Source of the DNA: Thalassospira sp. MCCC 1A01148
GTDB lineage: Bacteria > Pseudomonadota > Alphaproteobacteria > Rhodospirillales > Thalassospiraceae
Assembly (NCBI RefSeq): GCF_001613795.1
Contig: NZ_LPVZ01000022.1
Coordinates: 62,001 to 126,000 of the forward strand
Reading direction: 5' to 3'
DNA: 64,000 nt
Below are positions 16,823 to 27,076 of this stretch, in pieces. Both the position numbers and the translations under genes were made by a program. Below the pieces are notes generated by a model. That model did not search any database. It was not told the origin of the DNA and saw nothing but the letters and a program-made list of their open reading frames with translations. Position 1 is the first letter of the stretch. Every line of letters begins with the position of its first letter.

Positions 16823-17815
16823 TCAGTTACACGCGGCAGCGGCGTCAATGACGTCCTGACCGATATCGTCTGCGAATTCATCCCACACCGGTTTGACGGC
16901 TTCGCGCCATGCGGCGAATTCGGCATCGGTCAGCTGCAGAATTTCGGTTTCACCGGAATCAATCACGGCCTGACGCTGTTCAGCGGTCAGGTCAGCCGAA
17001 AGGTTGTTGGCATATTCGGATGCTTCGTTCATCGCCTGTGCCAGACCTTCGCGGATTTCCGGATCCAGACCATCCCACCACTTGGTCGAGGTCACGACCA
17101 TATAGTCGAGCAGGCCATGGTTGGACTCGCTGATATAGTCCTGAACTTCGAAGAACTTCTTCGAATAGATGTTCGACCAGGTGTTTTCCTGACCATCAAC
17201 AACGCCGGTCTGAAGGGCAGAATAGGTTTCCGAGAACGCCATTTTCTGCGGGACGGCATCGACAGCTTCGAACTGGGCTGCAATCACGTCAGACGACTGA
17301 ATACGGAATTTCTGGCCTTCGGCATCGGCCGGGATGCGCAGCGGCTTGTTGGCGGAAAGCTGTTTCAGGCCATTATGCCAGTACCCGACACCGGTCAGGC
17401 CTTTTGACGACATGGCACCCAGAAGTTCCTGACCTTTTTCACCATTCTGGAAGCAGGAAACGGCATCCATGTCCTTGAACAGGAACGGAAGATCATACAC
17501 CTGCAGCTTCTTGGTCCATTTGCCGAATTTCGCCAGCGACGGTGCGCCGAACTGAACATCGCCACGCAGGATCGCAGCAAGAACCTTGCTGTCATCAAAC
17601 AGTTGCGAGTTCGGATAAATCTCGATCTTGACCTTGTCGCCCAGAATTTCTTCGGCGCGTTTTTTAAAGTAGTCCGCACCCTGGCCTTTCGGGGTGTTCG
17701 GTGCAACGACGTGCGCGAACTTGATGACTTCCTGCGCGGAAGCGGCAAGGTTGGACCCCAGAAGTGCTGCGGCAGCAACGCCAGCAGCAAGAATGCTTTT
17801 GCTGATAGGACGCAT
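16823..17815 (-). CDS. dctP: TRAP transporter substrate-binding protein (DctP)
   Basis: Periplasmic binding protein that delivers C4-dicarboxylates, most likely, to DctQM. 330 residues; signal peptide about 1-27 (SILAAGVAAAALLG then ASAQ). The mature protein starts EVIKFAHVVAPNTPKGQGAD as in DctP. The conserved ligand-binding arginine segment is probably GQKFRIQSS, and VVDGQENTWSNIYSKKF is the DctP-family signature. The ATG at 17815 is chosen over a TTG one codon earlier because AAGGGAG is well spaced. It is the first gene of dctPQM, behind a sigma-54 promoter. The dicarboxylate substrate is inferred from the adjacent dctBD, not seen directly. Confidence 0.95.
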   Translation of the reverse strand: MRPISKSILAAGVAAAALLGSNLAASAQEVIKFAHVVAPNTPKGQGADYFKKRAEEILGDKVKIEIYPNSQLFDDSKVLAAILRGDVQFGAPSLAKFGKWTKKLQVYDLPFLFKDMDAVSCFQNGEKGQELLGAMSSKGLTGVGYWHNGLKQLSANKPLRIPADAEGQKFRIQSSDVIAAQFEAVDAVPQKMAFSETYSALQTGVVDGQENTWSNIYSKKFFEVQDYISESNHGLLDYMVVTSTKWWDGLDPEIREGLAQAMNEASEYANNLSADLTAEQRQAVIDSGETEILQLTDAEFAAWREAVKPVWDEFADDIGQDVIDAAAACN

Positions 17816-17909
17816 CAATACGTCTCCCTTGATTGACTAAGTCTGTTTTCCCGTTAGCGCGCCATTTTTGGCGTCGTTCTAAAACGCCGTTTGGCGCTGT
17901 GCCGTAATC

Positions 17910-17925
17910 AGCAAGCAGCGGGCCA
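17910..17925 (-). promoter_or_regulatory. Sigma-54 promoter of dctPQM
   Basis: On the minus strand TGGCCCG-CTGC-TTGCT, one base off the consensus TGGCACG-N4-TTGCW with exact -24/-12 spacing, about 95 bases before the dctP start. The adjacent regulator gene encodes a GAFTGA-type sigma-54 activator, which supports it. Confidence 0.82.
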
Positions 17926-17954
17926 ATTCAAGTAAGGTAAATATTATGTATTTA

Positions 17955-17967
17955 TATCAATGTAATA
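17955..17967. promoter_or_regulatory. IHF-like site between promoter and enhancer
   Basis: TATCAA-TGTA-ATA, one mismatch from WATCAA-N4-TTR, inside an AT-rich stretch between the sigma-54 promoter and the palindrome at 17982. IHF bending is common at such promoters. Short sites like this arise by chance, so confidence is low. Confidence 0.4.
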
Positions 17968-17981
17968 GCATGAGTTTTTCA

Positions 17982-17998
17982 TTGCTGCGCCGCAGCAA
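17982..17998. promoter_or_regulatory. Probable DctD upstream activating site
   Basis: Perfect palindrome TTGCTGCG-C-CGCAGCAA, 57 bases beyond the -24 element, where an enhancer for a sigma-54 activator is expected. A weaker TGTG-N8-CACA repeat follows at about 18045-18062 and could be a second site. Confidence 0.62.
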
Positions 17999-18137
17999 AT
18001 TCCGGGTATTGTGTTTGTGATTTCACGCATGTTTATCGCCAAACTGTGCGGTAGTTCACACATCAGATTTCCCGCCTGTCCATAGGCGCTTTGGCCAGAG
18101 CAACAGCAGGCTTCAAATCCGGCACAAAAAAGCCCGT

Positions 18138-19514
<1,377 letters not shown>

Positions 19515-19561
19515 TGACCTATCCTTTGATCTGTTACCCGGATCAGAGGACAAAAACAGGT

Positions 19562-21568
19562 TCAGCTCTGACCATGGTGCTGTTCGAAGTGTATACTGGA
19601 TTCTGGTGATGTTCTAGCAGCGGGTAGCATCGACGTCGAGATGCCGTTTTCGCCGTCTGTTTCGACAGGGCCATCATAGCGTAGCTCGATGATGAAGGAT
19701 GCACCGCCTTGCGGGCGGTTTTCCGCACGAATGGTGCCGCCAAAGCTTCGAATGATGCCATAACAGATCGAAAGTCCAAGCCCCAGCCCATCGCCAAACG
19801 GCTTGGTTGTAAAGAAGGGATCAAAAAGCTTTGGCAGATTGTCGGGCAGTATGCCATGGCCGTTGTCGTTGATCTTGACGATCAAGCGGTCCTCGCCGCC
19901 TGTGATCGTGATACTGATTTCCGGCTCTTCGATGTTTTGGCACGCATCAGCAGCATTGTTGACCAGATTGATAAAGACTTGGGTAAGCTGGCTTGCCTCG
20001 GCGATGACTGGTTTAATGTCACCATTCTGGTGAAGTGTGATATTGCTGACACCCGCACGCCCTGTCTCAAGAACCAGATCAATGGCCTTTTGCATTTGGA
20101 CGGGAACATCAACCGGTTGGTTGTCCTGTTCTGGCCGTCGCGAAAATGTTTTGAGGTTATTGGTGATTCGGCCCATACGATCTGTAAGTTCGGAGATGCG
20201 TTTGAGGTTGCGGTTCGCCGTTTCGTCGTTGCCACGGGCAATGAACTTCAACGCATTTTCCGCATAGTTGCGAATGGCAGTCAGGGGCTGGTTGATTTCA
20301 TGGGCAATTCCCGCCGACATTTGCCCAAGGGCGGCCAGCTTGCTTGTTTGAACAAGTTCGGCCTGGGCGGTGCGAAGGGCATCTTCGGTGCGCGACCGCT
20401 GAGAGATTTCTTCTGCAAGGCGCTGGTTGGTGTTCATCAGGTCGGTGGTCCGCAGCCGGACCTGGCGTTCAAGTTCGCGTTGTGACCAATCGCGAATTTC
20501 AAGTTGCTCCATCATCGCGCGGCGGCGTTGAAGGATGATAAAAATCAGACCGGTCAGGATGATGTGTGCGGCACCCCCCATCGCGCCGGCACTGATAACT
20601 GAGCGATCCAGCAGCGACTTGTCAGTCAGCAGAAACATGCGCCAACCCTGTTTGGGCAAGTTGCTTGCCGTGACCAGATAACTCGTTTTGCCGGGAGTAT
20701 CCGGGCGATTTTGCAAGGTGCCGGTTGTCTGGTCTGTGGTCTTGGACTGCGTTTCGTCTTGCGCGACAGGGGCGAGACTAAGTGTTGTTGGGCCTTCATC
20801 AAGCGGCCATTTGCCTTCAAGCAACGGCATGGCTTCAAGTGGATAGCTTCCGTATTTACGCGATGCGATCAGGCGCGGGCGGTCCTTGTTATCAAGCCCG
20901 GCAAGATCACGAAAACGCCATTCCGGGTTGGACGAGATGATAACGATGCCGTTCTGGTCGGTGACCAGCACACTTTCGCTGCCGCGTGTCCAGCGTTGCA
21001 CAAGCGCTTCAAGATGCGTTTTGACAACCATGGCCCCGGCAAAAGTCGTCCCGTCCGGCCGCACCGGGTGGGAGATATAGTAACCCGGCACGTTTGATGT
21101 GATCCCGAAGGCAAAATAGTGCCCGGTCTGGCCGCTTTTGGCCTGTTGGAAATAGGGCCGGAAGGAAAAGTTGCGCCCGATAAAGGAGGCGTCGCTGTTC
21201 CAGTTGCTGGCAGCCAGCGTCGCGCCATTGCGATCCATGAAATAGATGTCCGAAGCACCACTGTCGGCAGCAAGTTTTTCCAGATAGATGTTCACGGCCT
21301 TGGCGATAACCGGGTCGGCATAGACAGCAAGATCAATGATGCGCTTGTCCGATGCCAGCGTGATTGGCAGGTATTCGTGTTCCTTGATCGCGCCCTGAAG
21401 GTTGGAACGATACAGTTCAAGCTTGTTGCGCCCGTCCTCTGTGATGTCGATCAGCTTTGCCTCGTGCCACAGCGTGGTCACGAGCCACACCGTGACCGGC
21501 AAGAGCGCCAGCAAGACGCAAAGGACGATCCGTGATGTTCTTTTTATAGAAGCCGAAGTGCTGAGCAT
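19562..21568 (-). CDS. dctB: Sensor histidine kinase (DctB)
   Basis: 668 residues from ATG 21568 (a frame extension to TTG 21676 is open but unlikely). Helix 1 is near 13-33 (IVLCVLLALLPVTVWLVTTL). A periplasmic double-Cache-like sensor of about 260 residues follows, then helix 2 (AAHIILTGLIFIILQ) and a coiled linker. HisKA has its phospho-His in GIAHEINQPLTAIRNY, the DctB-type H-box. The HATPase domain has NLVNNAADAC, DNGHGI and GLGLSICYGI. This matches DctB, which senses C4-dicarboxylates in the periplasm and phosphorylates DctD. It ends 47 bases before dctD. Confidence 0.94.
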   Translation of the reverse strand: MLSTSASIKRTSRIVLCVLLALLPVTVWLVTTLWHEAKLIDITEDGRNKLELYRSNLQGAIKEHEYLPITLASDKRIIDLAVYADPVIAKAVNIYLEKLAADSGASDIYFMDRNGATLAASNWNSDASFIGRNFSFRPYFQQAKSGQTGHYFAFGITSNVPGYYISHPVRPDGTTFAGAMVVKTHLEALVQRWTRGSESVLVTDQNGIVIISSNPEWRFRDLAGLDNKDRPRLIASRKYGSYPLEAMPLLEGKWPLDEGPTTLSLAPVAQDETQSKTTDQTTGTLQNRPDTPGKTSYLVTASNLPKQGWRMFLLTDKSLLDRSVISAGAMGGAAHIILTGLIFIILQRRRAMMEQLEIRDWSQRELERQVRLRTTDLMNTNQRLAEEISQRSRTEDALRTAQAELVQTSKLAALGQMSAGIAHEINQPLTAIRNYAENALKFIARGNDETANRNLKRISELTDRMGRITNNLKTFSRRPEQDNQPVDVPVQMQKAIDLVLETGRAGVSNITLHQNGDIKPVIAEASQLTQVFINLVNNAADACQNIEEPEISITITGGEDRLIVKINDNGHGILPDNLPKLFDPFFTTKPFGDGLGLGLSICYGIIRSFGGTIRAENRPQGGASFIIELRYDGPVETDGENGISTSMLPAARTSPESSIHFEQHHGQS

Positions 21569-21830
21569 TCTGTCTACGTTCACCTTGGACGTCAGATAAC
21601 GATCCACCCATACTTTAGGGTGGGTATCCCTTCCATAAAGGTGGGGTTTCGAGATTAGATTACAAAAAGATTTCAATGCCCAGTGTAAATTTTGTTTGTG
21701 CTTGTCGTGCTTGATAATCGGCTGATCAGGCTGTACCTATCAGGAAAGCGTCGGCAGGGATCGCCGTTTCTGTTGGTGACCCTTGAACTGCGCGAACCAT
21801 GGCAATAAACCTGTCAGGAAAGTTCCCTGC

Positions 21831-22835
21831 ATGAGCGATCAAGAAACACACCTGATCTGGGTTCTGGCCGATGACCGCGCGGGGAATATCAACCAGGCCG
21901 TCGGGGTGGCCGAAGCATTGGCGCAACCTTTTAAGCGGATTGATATCGCGTATACAAATCTGGTCAAATTGCCGAACTTTGTCCGCCGCGCGAGCTTGAT
22001 CGGTGTTGATGATGAGTCGCGTGCGCGCCTTGTTGCCCCTTGGCCGGATCTTGTCATCGCCGCCGGACGGCGAACCGCACCGATTGCACGTTGGATCAAA
22101 AAACAAAGCCGCGGCCATAGTCGCATCTGTCAGATCATGCGTCCCGACGGTGGTGAAAACGCTTTCGATCTTATTGCTGTGCCGGCCCATGATCGAATTC
22201 CTGTACGCGAGAACATTGTCGAGATTCCCGGCGCCCCGCATCGCGTGACCGAAACCAGACTTCTGGTCGAAGCCGACAAGTGGCGCATCTACTTCAAGGG
22301 GCTTCCGTCTCCGCGTTTTGCCGTGATCATTGGTGGGAGCACAAAGAAAACGACTTTCACGCCAGCCATGGCAGAAGAATTGATAGCACGGGCAATCGAT
22401 GCGGCTCGGTCCGTTGACGGGTCACTGCTTGTAACCACCAGCCGCCGGACTGGTCAGGAATGCGAAGAATTGATTGTCAGTCGGCTGGCTAATTCTGGCG
22501 TGACTTATCATCTGCATGACTGGAAGTCGCAGGACGAAAATCCGTATTTCGGGTATCTTGCCTTGGCCGATGTTCTGATCGTGACCAGTGATTCCGTTTC
22601 AATGTGTTGCGAAGCAGCGGCCGCACCGGGCGGTGTTTATATTTATGCCCCGGATGGTCTGGCCAATGTGCGCCATCAGCGTTTGCATCAAAACCTGTAT
22701 GAAGGCGGCTATGCACGGCCATTGTTACCTGATACCGAACTGGTTCCGTTCAAGCACCCGTCATTGCAGCCTGCGCGACTTGTTGCGCAACGCTGTCTGG
22801 AGCTTTTGGGTGCACCTGCCGATCAGGATCGTTGA
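21831..22835 (+). CDS. ELM1/GtrOC1-like family protein (DUF1022)
   Basis: 334 residues from ATG 21831 (AGGAAAG upstream). It matches the family named after the plant mitochondrial fission protein ELM1 by the opening IWVLADDRAGNINQAVGVAE, the WPDLVIAAGRRTAPIARWI segment near 75, GGSTKKTTFTPAMAEEL, and the late VTSDSVSMCCEAAAAPGGVY, which looks like the nucleotide-sugar-binding half of a GT-B glycosyltransferase. The bacterial role is unknown; a glycosyltransferase acting on envelope glycans is plausible. No membrane helix or signal peptide. The flanking genes are unrelated. Confidence 0.82.
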   Translation: MSDQETHLIWVLADDRAGNINQAVGVAEALAQPFKRIDIAYTNLVKLPNFVRRASLIGVDDESRARLVAPWPDLVIAAGRRTAPIARWIKKQSRGHSRICQIMRPDGGENAFDLIAVPAHDRIPVRENIVEIPGAPHRVTETRLLVEADKWRIYFKGLPSPRFAVIIGGSTKKTTFTPAMAEELIARAIDAARSVDGSLLVTTSRRTGQECEELIVSRLANSGVTYHLHDWKSQDENPYFGYLALADVLIVTSDSVSMCCEAAAAPGGVYIYAPDGLANVRHQRLHQNLYEGGYARPLLPDTELVPFKHPSLQPARLVAQRCLELLGAPADQDR

Positions 22836-22904
22836 TCGCGCCTTGTTTTATCCGGGGCTGTAGGGTCTATTGGTCGGGCACCACTGTTTTGGAAGTTCGC
22901 CCCG

Positions 22905-23855
22905 ATGTCGTCACCCGATTCCGCTTCTGCCGCTCTGCGTGCGGGAAACGCCCCGCAATTGTTTCCGCGTCAGATTGCCGTCGCCATTCTGGCTATTGTT
23001 GCCTGTTGTTTTGCTGGCAACCATGTTGCGGCGCGTCTGGCGTTTGAACATGGCACCGGGCTTCTTGTGGCGGTTTTGTTCCGCTCTGGCGTTGCGTTAT
23101 CGATCCTGATTGGGATTGTCTTTTTCAAGCGCCATTCGATCCGTCTGCCGCGTGGATTGGGACGTTGGCAATTGGTGCTGGGATTGATGATCACGATCCA
23201 GAGCCTGTGTCTTTATTCTGCTGTTGCCCGTGTGCCTGTTGCGTTGGCGCTGTTAACGGCCAATACGTTTCCAATCATTTTGGCTTTGCTGACTTGGGCG
23301 CTTGGCGGGCCGCGCCCGACACTGCGCGCGGCGGGGCTGATGTTGTTCATCCTTTCGGGGCTTGTCCTTGCGCTTGATCTGCCAGCCATTCTGGGCGGTG
23401 GTGCAGAAGTGAGTTCAAGCTGGTGGCTGGGGATCGGGTTTGCCTTGATGGCGGCAACCGCACTTTCAGTGGCTTTCTGGGTGACCGATCACAAGCTTGC
23501 GGGGATAAGTGGGCCGGTGCGTTCCATGTTCACCATGGTTGTGGTTTTCATTTCCATGATCATTGCGGGAATTGGCGATGTCTTGCCGGGCGGTATGAGC
23601 CTGCCAAACGCGACGCCGGGATGGATGGGGCTTTTGGCCTTGATGCTGCTGTATGGCGGGGCTTTTGCGGTTCTGTTCATCAATGTGCCGCGCCTTGATA
23701 TGGCGCGCAATGCGCCAGTGATGAATGTCGAACCGATCGCAACCTTGTTGTTTGGCTGGGTGGTGCTGGGACAGATGATCAGCCCAATCCAGATGTTGGG
23801 CGGTCTGGTCGTGGTCAGCGGCATTGTCATTCTGACCCTGCGCAAAGGGGCGTAA
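22905..23855 (+). CDS. EamA/DMT family transporter
   Basis: 316 residues, ten predicted membrane helices in two EamA repeats: first FPRQIAVAILAIVACCFAGN near 26-45, later VALALLTANTFPIILALLTW and, in the second repeat, NVEPIATLLFGWVVLGQMIS, a family hallmark. Probably an inner-membrane metabolite exporter; the substrate is unknown. It starts 69 bases after the ELM1-like gene on the same strand, so cotranscription is possible. A terminator follows. Confidence 0.9.
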   Translation: MSSPDSASAALRAGNAPQLFPRQIAVAILAIVACCFAGNHVAARLAFEHGTGLLVAVLFRSGVALSILIGIVFFKRHSIRLPRGLGRWQLVLGLMITIQSLCLYSAVARVPVALALLTANTFPIILALLTWALGGPRPTLRAAGLMLFILSGLVLALDLPAILGGGAEVSSSWWLGIGFALMAATALSVAFWVTDHKLAGISGPVRSMFTMVVVFISMIIAGIGDVLPGGMSLPNATPGWMGLLALMLLYGGAFAVLFINVPRLDMARNAPVMNVEPIATLLFGWVVLGQMISPIQMLGGLVVVSGIVILTLRKGA

Positions 23856-23866
23856 CCAGAACAGAA

Positions 23867-23892
23867 AAGGGAGCCGTTTGGCTCCCTTCGTT
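23867..23892. terminator. Bidirectional terminator between DMT gene and hemN
   Basis: AAGGGAGCC / GGCTCCCTT arms around GTTT. On the minus strand it continues TTTTCTG, which serves hemN; it also lies right behind the DMT stop codon. Confidence 0.85.
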
Positions 23893-23917
23893 GTTCAAGG
23901 TCCGATTTGCGGGGCCA

Positions 23918-25282
23918 TCAAACCGCCTGCGAATGACGTCCGTGCGCGTGGTTGAGATAGGTATCAAACGCCGCGCAGACAGCGCGCACCAGCGGACGGC
24001 CCAACTCGCTCAGTTTAATGTAATTCCCCTGAACTTCGACAATGCCGTCCTGGGTCATCGCCTTGATCCGTTCAAGCTCGGGCGTGAAGCGATCTGCGGA
24101 AATACCGTGGTTGGCGCAAATGTCATCAAGGTCCACGGCAAGATTGCACATCAGCTCGTTAATGATGTCACGGCGCAATCTGTCCTCGTCGGTCAGGGCA
24201 ACGCCTTTTTCAATGGCGCATTTTCCGTCTTCAACCGCCTGCTGCCAGCGGGCCAACGCCGGGTCGTTTTGTGCGTAACCCTGAGGCAGGGACGAAATCG
24301 CAGACGGGCCAAACCCGATCAGGGCTTCGGCACGATCAGTGGTGTAGCCCTGAAAGTTCCGGTGCAGAAGGCCATCAGATAGTGCGCGTGCCATGCTATC
24401 GGTTTGATGGGCAAAGTGATCAAGCCCGATGGCAACAAAGCCGTGCTTGGCAAGACGGTTCTGGATTTCCTCATACTGGGCCCAGCGTTCCTCGGTGTTT
24501 GGCAGGGCTTCGGTCGGGATAAGCTGCTGGTGCTTTTTCATCCATGGCACATGGGCATAGCCGAAAACCGACAGGCGATCCGGGCAAAGCTCCACAGTCT
24601 GATCAACCGTTTCGCGCAGGGATTTAACCGTCTGGAACGGCAGGCCGTACATCAGATCAACATTGATGCCGGCAATCCCGTGCGAGCGCAATTTGGCGAT
24701 CACCTCGCGAACCAGCTGTATGCTTTGGATGCGGTTGACCGCTGTCTGGACCTGTTGGTTGAAATCCTGAATGCCGATGCTGGCACGGTTGAAGCCGCAT
24801 TCGATCATGGCTTCCATGAAGTCATCGGTCGCGGTGCGCGGATCCATTTCAATGGCGATTTCGGCATCATCAAGAATATGCAATCTTTCGCGGATTGCCG
24901 CCATGATGGCACGCAGGTCTTCGGCCTTCAGGATGGTCGGGCTGCCGCCGCCAAAATGAATGTGCGAAACGCTGAATGACTTGTCCGACGGCAGTTTGCC
25001 AAGGGTACCTTCGATCTCTGTCAGAAGGGCTGCGACATAACCGTGAACTGGCTTGTAGGTCTTGGTGATCTTGGTGTTGCAGCCGCAGAACCAGCACATT
25101 TCCTCGCAATAAGGGACATGCAGATAAAGCGAAAGCGGCTGTGCGGGATCAAGATCGCCAAGCCAGCCTTCAAATACCTCGCCATCCACACCGGCATGGA
25201 AATGCGGCGCGGTCGGATAGCTGGTATAGCGCGGCAGTCGCAGGTCGTATTTTTCGTAAAGGGCAAGCTGCATGACGGACAT
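23918..25282 (-). CDS. hemN: Oxygen-independent coproporphyrinogen III oxidase
   Basis: Radical-SAM enzyme that decarboxylates coproporphyrinogen III to protoporphyrinogen IX without oxygen. 454 residues, close to the E. coli enzyme. The [4Fe-4S] cluster motif is PYCEEMCWFCGC (C-x3-C-x2-C) near residues 58-69, followed by HFGGGSPTIL, the family glycine motif, and FNRASIGIQDFN. The end RLIIP-like tail is absent; it closes with YLNHAHGRHSQAV. The start at 25282 (ATG) could also be 25273. An Fnr-type site lies 51 bases upstream, in keeping with a gene needed at low oxygen. Confidence 0.97.
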   Translation of the reverse strand: MSVMQLALYEKYDLRLPRYTSYPTAPHFHAGVDGEVFEGWLGDLDPAQPLSLYLHVPYCEEMCWFCGCNTKITKTYKPVHGYVAALLTEIEGTLGKLPSDKSFSVSHIHFGGGSPTILKAEDLRAIMAAIRERLHILDDAEIAIEMDPRTATDDFMEAMIECGFNRASIGIQDFNQQVQTAVNRIQSIQLVREVIAKLRSHGIAGINVDLMYGLPFQTVKSLRETVDQTVELCPDRLSVFGYAHVPWMKKHQQLIPTEALPNTEERWAQYEEIQNRLAKHGFVAIGLDHFAHQTDSMARALSDGLLHRNFQGYTTDRAEALIGFGPSAISSLPQGYAQNDPALARWQQAVEDGKCAIEKGVALTDEDRLRRDIINELMCNLAVDLDDICANHGISADRFTPELERIKAMTQDGIVEVQGNYIKLSELGRPLVRAVCAAFDTYLNHAHGRHSQAV

Positions 25283-25332
25283 CCCGAAAATTCGTTCTGT
25301 CCGTCTTTTGCATTATTCCAAACTTGGCCGCC

Positions 25333-25346
25333 TTGATGTGCGTCAA
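25333..25346. promoter_or_regulatory. Fnr/FnrL-type operator upstream of hemN
   Basis: TTGAT-GTGC-GTCAA, 5-4-5 geometry, matching TTGAY-N4-RTCAA. It lies 51 bases before the hemN start, a normal distance for activation, and overlaps the last codons of the DUF3088 gene. Confidence 0.75.
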
Positions 25347-25699
25347 GGATGGGGAACAGGGAAGCCGTGCCGTTCGCTCAAAGCCAGCAAAATACTGTCT
25401 TTGTCATCAATGAAGGCATGACCATTTGCGATGCCGGTTTGAAGCGATGATGTATCGCCGGACTTCAGGATCATGACAGGAAGTGACTGATGATCTTCGC
25501 CCAAAAGCGCAATCACATCTTGCCGGGGACGGGGCCAATTGATGTGGCGAATATCAAGTCCGGCATGCAAGTCCGGAAAAGAACCCAGAACCCCATCAAT
25601 CAAAGCACAATGCCAGCAATAAAAGCGTTGGTTTGGCCAGGCGGGGTCTTCGAAGTCGGGCTTGAGCAGGAATATCGTATCGCGTTCCAGATCCGGCAT
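25343..25699 (-). CDS. DUF3088 family protein
   Basis: 118 residues, small and soluble. It contains the FYCWHCALIDGVL stretch with a C-x2-C pair near residues 28-31, which recalls thioredoxin-fold proteins and is typical of the DUF3088 family. Function unknown. It ends 60 bases before hemN on the same strand, so it could sit in the same transcript, though the hemN Fnr-type box inside its 3' end suggests hemN has its own promoter. Start ATG 25699. Confidence 0.8.
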   Translation of the reverse strand: MPDLERDTIFLLKPDFEDPAWPNQRFYCWHCALIDGVLGSFPDLHAGLDIRHINWPRPRQDVIALLGEDHQSLPVMILKSGDTSSLQTGIANGHAFIDDKDSILLALSERHGFPVPHP

Positions 25700-25759
25700 G
25701 GGGTGTGGTCTTTTTGATGGTGGCGTCTTATTACGCCGTAGCGATATTGCAGACGGCCT

Positions 25760-26188
25760 TCAAAGATGCTTGAAGGCCGATATCAGATCGGCACGAAGGG
25801 CTGCAAGGCGGTCACGGCCTTCTTCCTCGTCATACGGTTTGGCGGTGCCGATACCCCAAACCGGCCCGGGCCATGCGGGGTCGTCCTTAAAGCGGCCGAT
25901 CACATGACAATGAAGCTGCGGCACCATATTGCCAAGCATTGCAACATTGGTCTTGAAGGCGTCAAAGCGGCGCTTGATGACATTTGAAACTGCCGCGACT
26001 TCATCGCCCAGAATTTTGCGGTCTTCCGCGCCCAGGTCATCATAATCGACAAGGTCGGGGCGCTTGGGCACCAGAATAAGCCACGGATAACGCGCATCAT
26101 TCATCAACAGAACATGTGAAAGCGGCCCGTCGGTGACCAAAGTGGTGTCAGCGGCAAGCTGCGGATGAAGGGTGAATGCGTTATTCAT
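25760..26188 (-). CDS. HIT-domain protein
   Basis: 142 residues from ATG 26188, AAAGGA upstream; an upstream extension to 26296 is not needed. The signature near residue 95 is QLHCHVIGR: the first two His of the H-x-H-x-H-x-x triad are present, while the third position is Ile. This form is common among alphaproteobacterial HIT proteins, and the middle His, the nucleophile in the family, is kept. The enzymes hydrolyse or transfer nucleotidyl groups. The segment NDARYPWLILVPKRPDLVD is another family hallmark. Confidence 0.92.
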   Translation of the reverse strand: MNNAFTLHPQLAADTTLVTDGPLSHVLLMNDARYPWLILVPKRPDLVDYDDLGAEDRKILGDEVAAVSNVIKRRFDAFKTNVAMLGNMVPQLHCHVIGRFKDDPAWPGPVWGIGTAKPYDEEEGRDRLAALRADLISAFKHL

Positions 26189-26307
26189 GGTCAGTCCTTT
26201 TGTCGTGATAACCGAACAGCGACCCCGCTTATAACGTGCCATGCTTTCCATGTCTTGGCCTGTGGTGTGAAATCCATCAGATACCCGGGCAGGCATTTAC
26301 GCAAATT

Positions 26308-26332
26308 GGCGGGAAGGTCAGGCCCTCCCGCC
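26308..26332. terminator. Weak terminator-like hairpin after the azoreductase gene
   Basis: GGCGGGA / TCCCGCC arms around 11 bases, just past the azoreductase stop codon. No T-run follows, so intrinsic termination is uncertain. Confidence 0.45.
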
Positions 26333-26339
26333 CAAAATA

Positions 26340-27029
26340 TCATGCGGCCTTTATATCGCTGTGTTTGGCCAGAAGCTGGTCGACAAGTCCGAGAACCTCT
26401 TGTTCTGCAGCATGAATGGAGGCCTGGGTGCGTTCGTCGGCAAACTCGTCATATTCAATCGCGGCGCCGTAATGATCGGTGATCCCGATATACTGAAGCG
26501 GGGTAAACAGCCCGCCCTCGACAAAGTTCATATGCGCGATACGCCCGTCAGGCCCATAGCCATAGTCGCCGCGCGATGACAGGGCGACAATTGATTTGTT
26601 GCCGTCAATCATCGGCCAGTAGGGGACGTCACCACGGGTTCGGTCAAAGCCGAATGTGCGGCCGACACGGACAATGTTATCGACCCACGCCTTCATTTGT
26701 GCGGGCATACCAAAATTATACATCGGTACCCCGGCGACAATGATGTCAGCTGAAAGAAGCTCATCAACCAGTTGATCGCTTTCGCGAAGCGCCGCGTGCA
26801 TCCAGGTTTCACGATCATCGGGGTTGGTAAAGGCCGCGTGGACCCAGTCGCCCGTGGTTGGTTGTGGCGGGTTTGCGCCGACATCGCGATAGATGATTTC
26901 CGTGTTCGGGCGTTTTGCCAGCCAGTTCTGGATGAATTGTGCGGTGAGGCGGCGCGTGTGCGAACCATGCGGTTTCTGATCGGAACGCCCCGGGCGGGCG
27001 CTGCTGTCGATATGAAGAATTTTGGTCAT
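26340..27029 (-). CDS. FMN-dependent NADH-azoreductase family protein
   Basis: 229 residues from ATG 27029, behind GGAGAAC. Flavodoxin-like fold: ILHIDSSARPG opens the FMN-binding loop, and GVPMYNFGMPAQMKAWVDNI near residue 105 is the azoreductase/quinone-reductase signature. SSRGDYGYGPDG binds FMN further on. These cytoplasmic enzymes reduce azo compounds and quinones by two-electron steps using NADH. Divergent from a LysR gene with a perfect dyad in the shared promoter, so it is probably induced by a quinone-like or electrophilic ligand of that regulator. Confidence 0.9.
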   Translation of the reverse strand: MTKILHIDSSARPGRSDQKPHGSHTRRLTAQFIQNWLAKRPNTEIIYRDVGANPPQPTTGDWVHAAFTNPDDRETWMHAALRESDQLVDELLSADIIVAGVPMYNFGMPAQMKAWVDNIVRVGRTFGFDRTRGDVPYWPMIDGNKSIVALSSRGDYGYGPDGRIAHMNFVEGGLFTPLQYIGITDHYGAAIEYDEFADERTQASIHAAEQEVLGLVDQLLAKHSDIKAA

Positions 27030-27076
27030 CATGTTCTCCATGTGATGAAAATGGTTCATCTGTGATTTGGTTTGAT

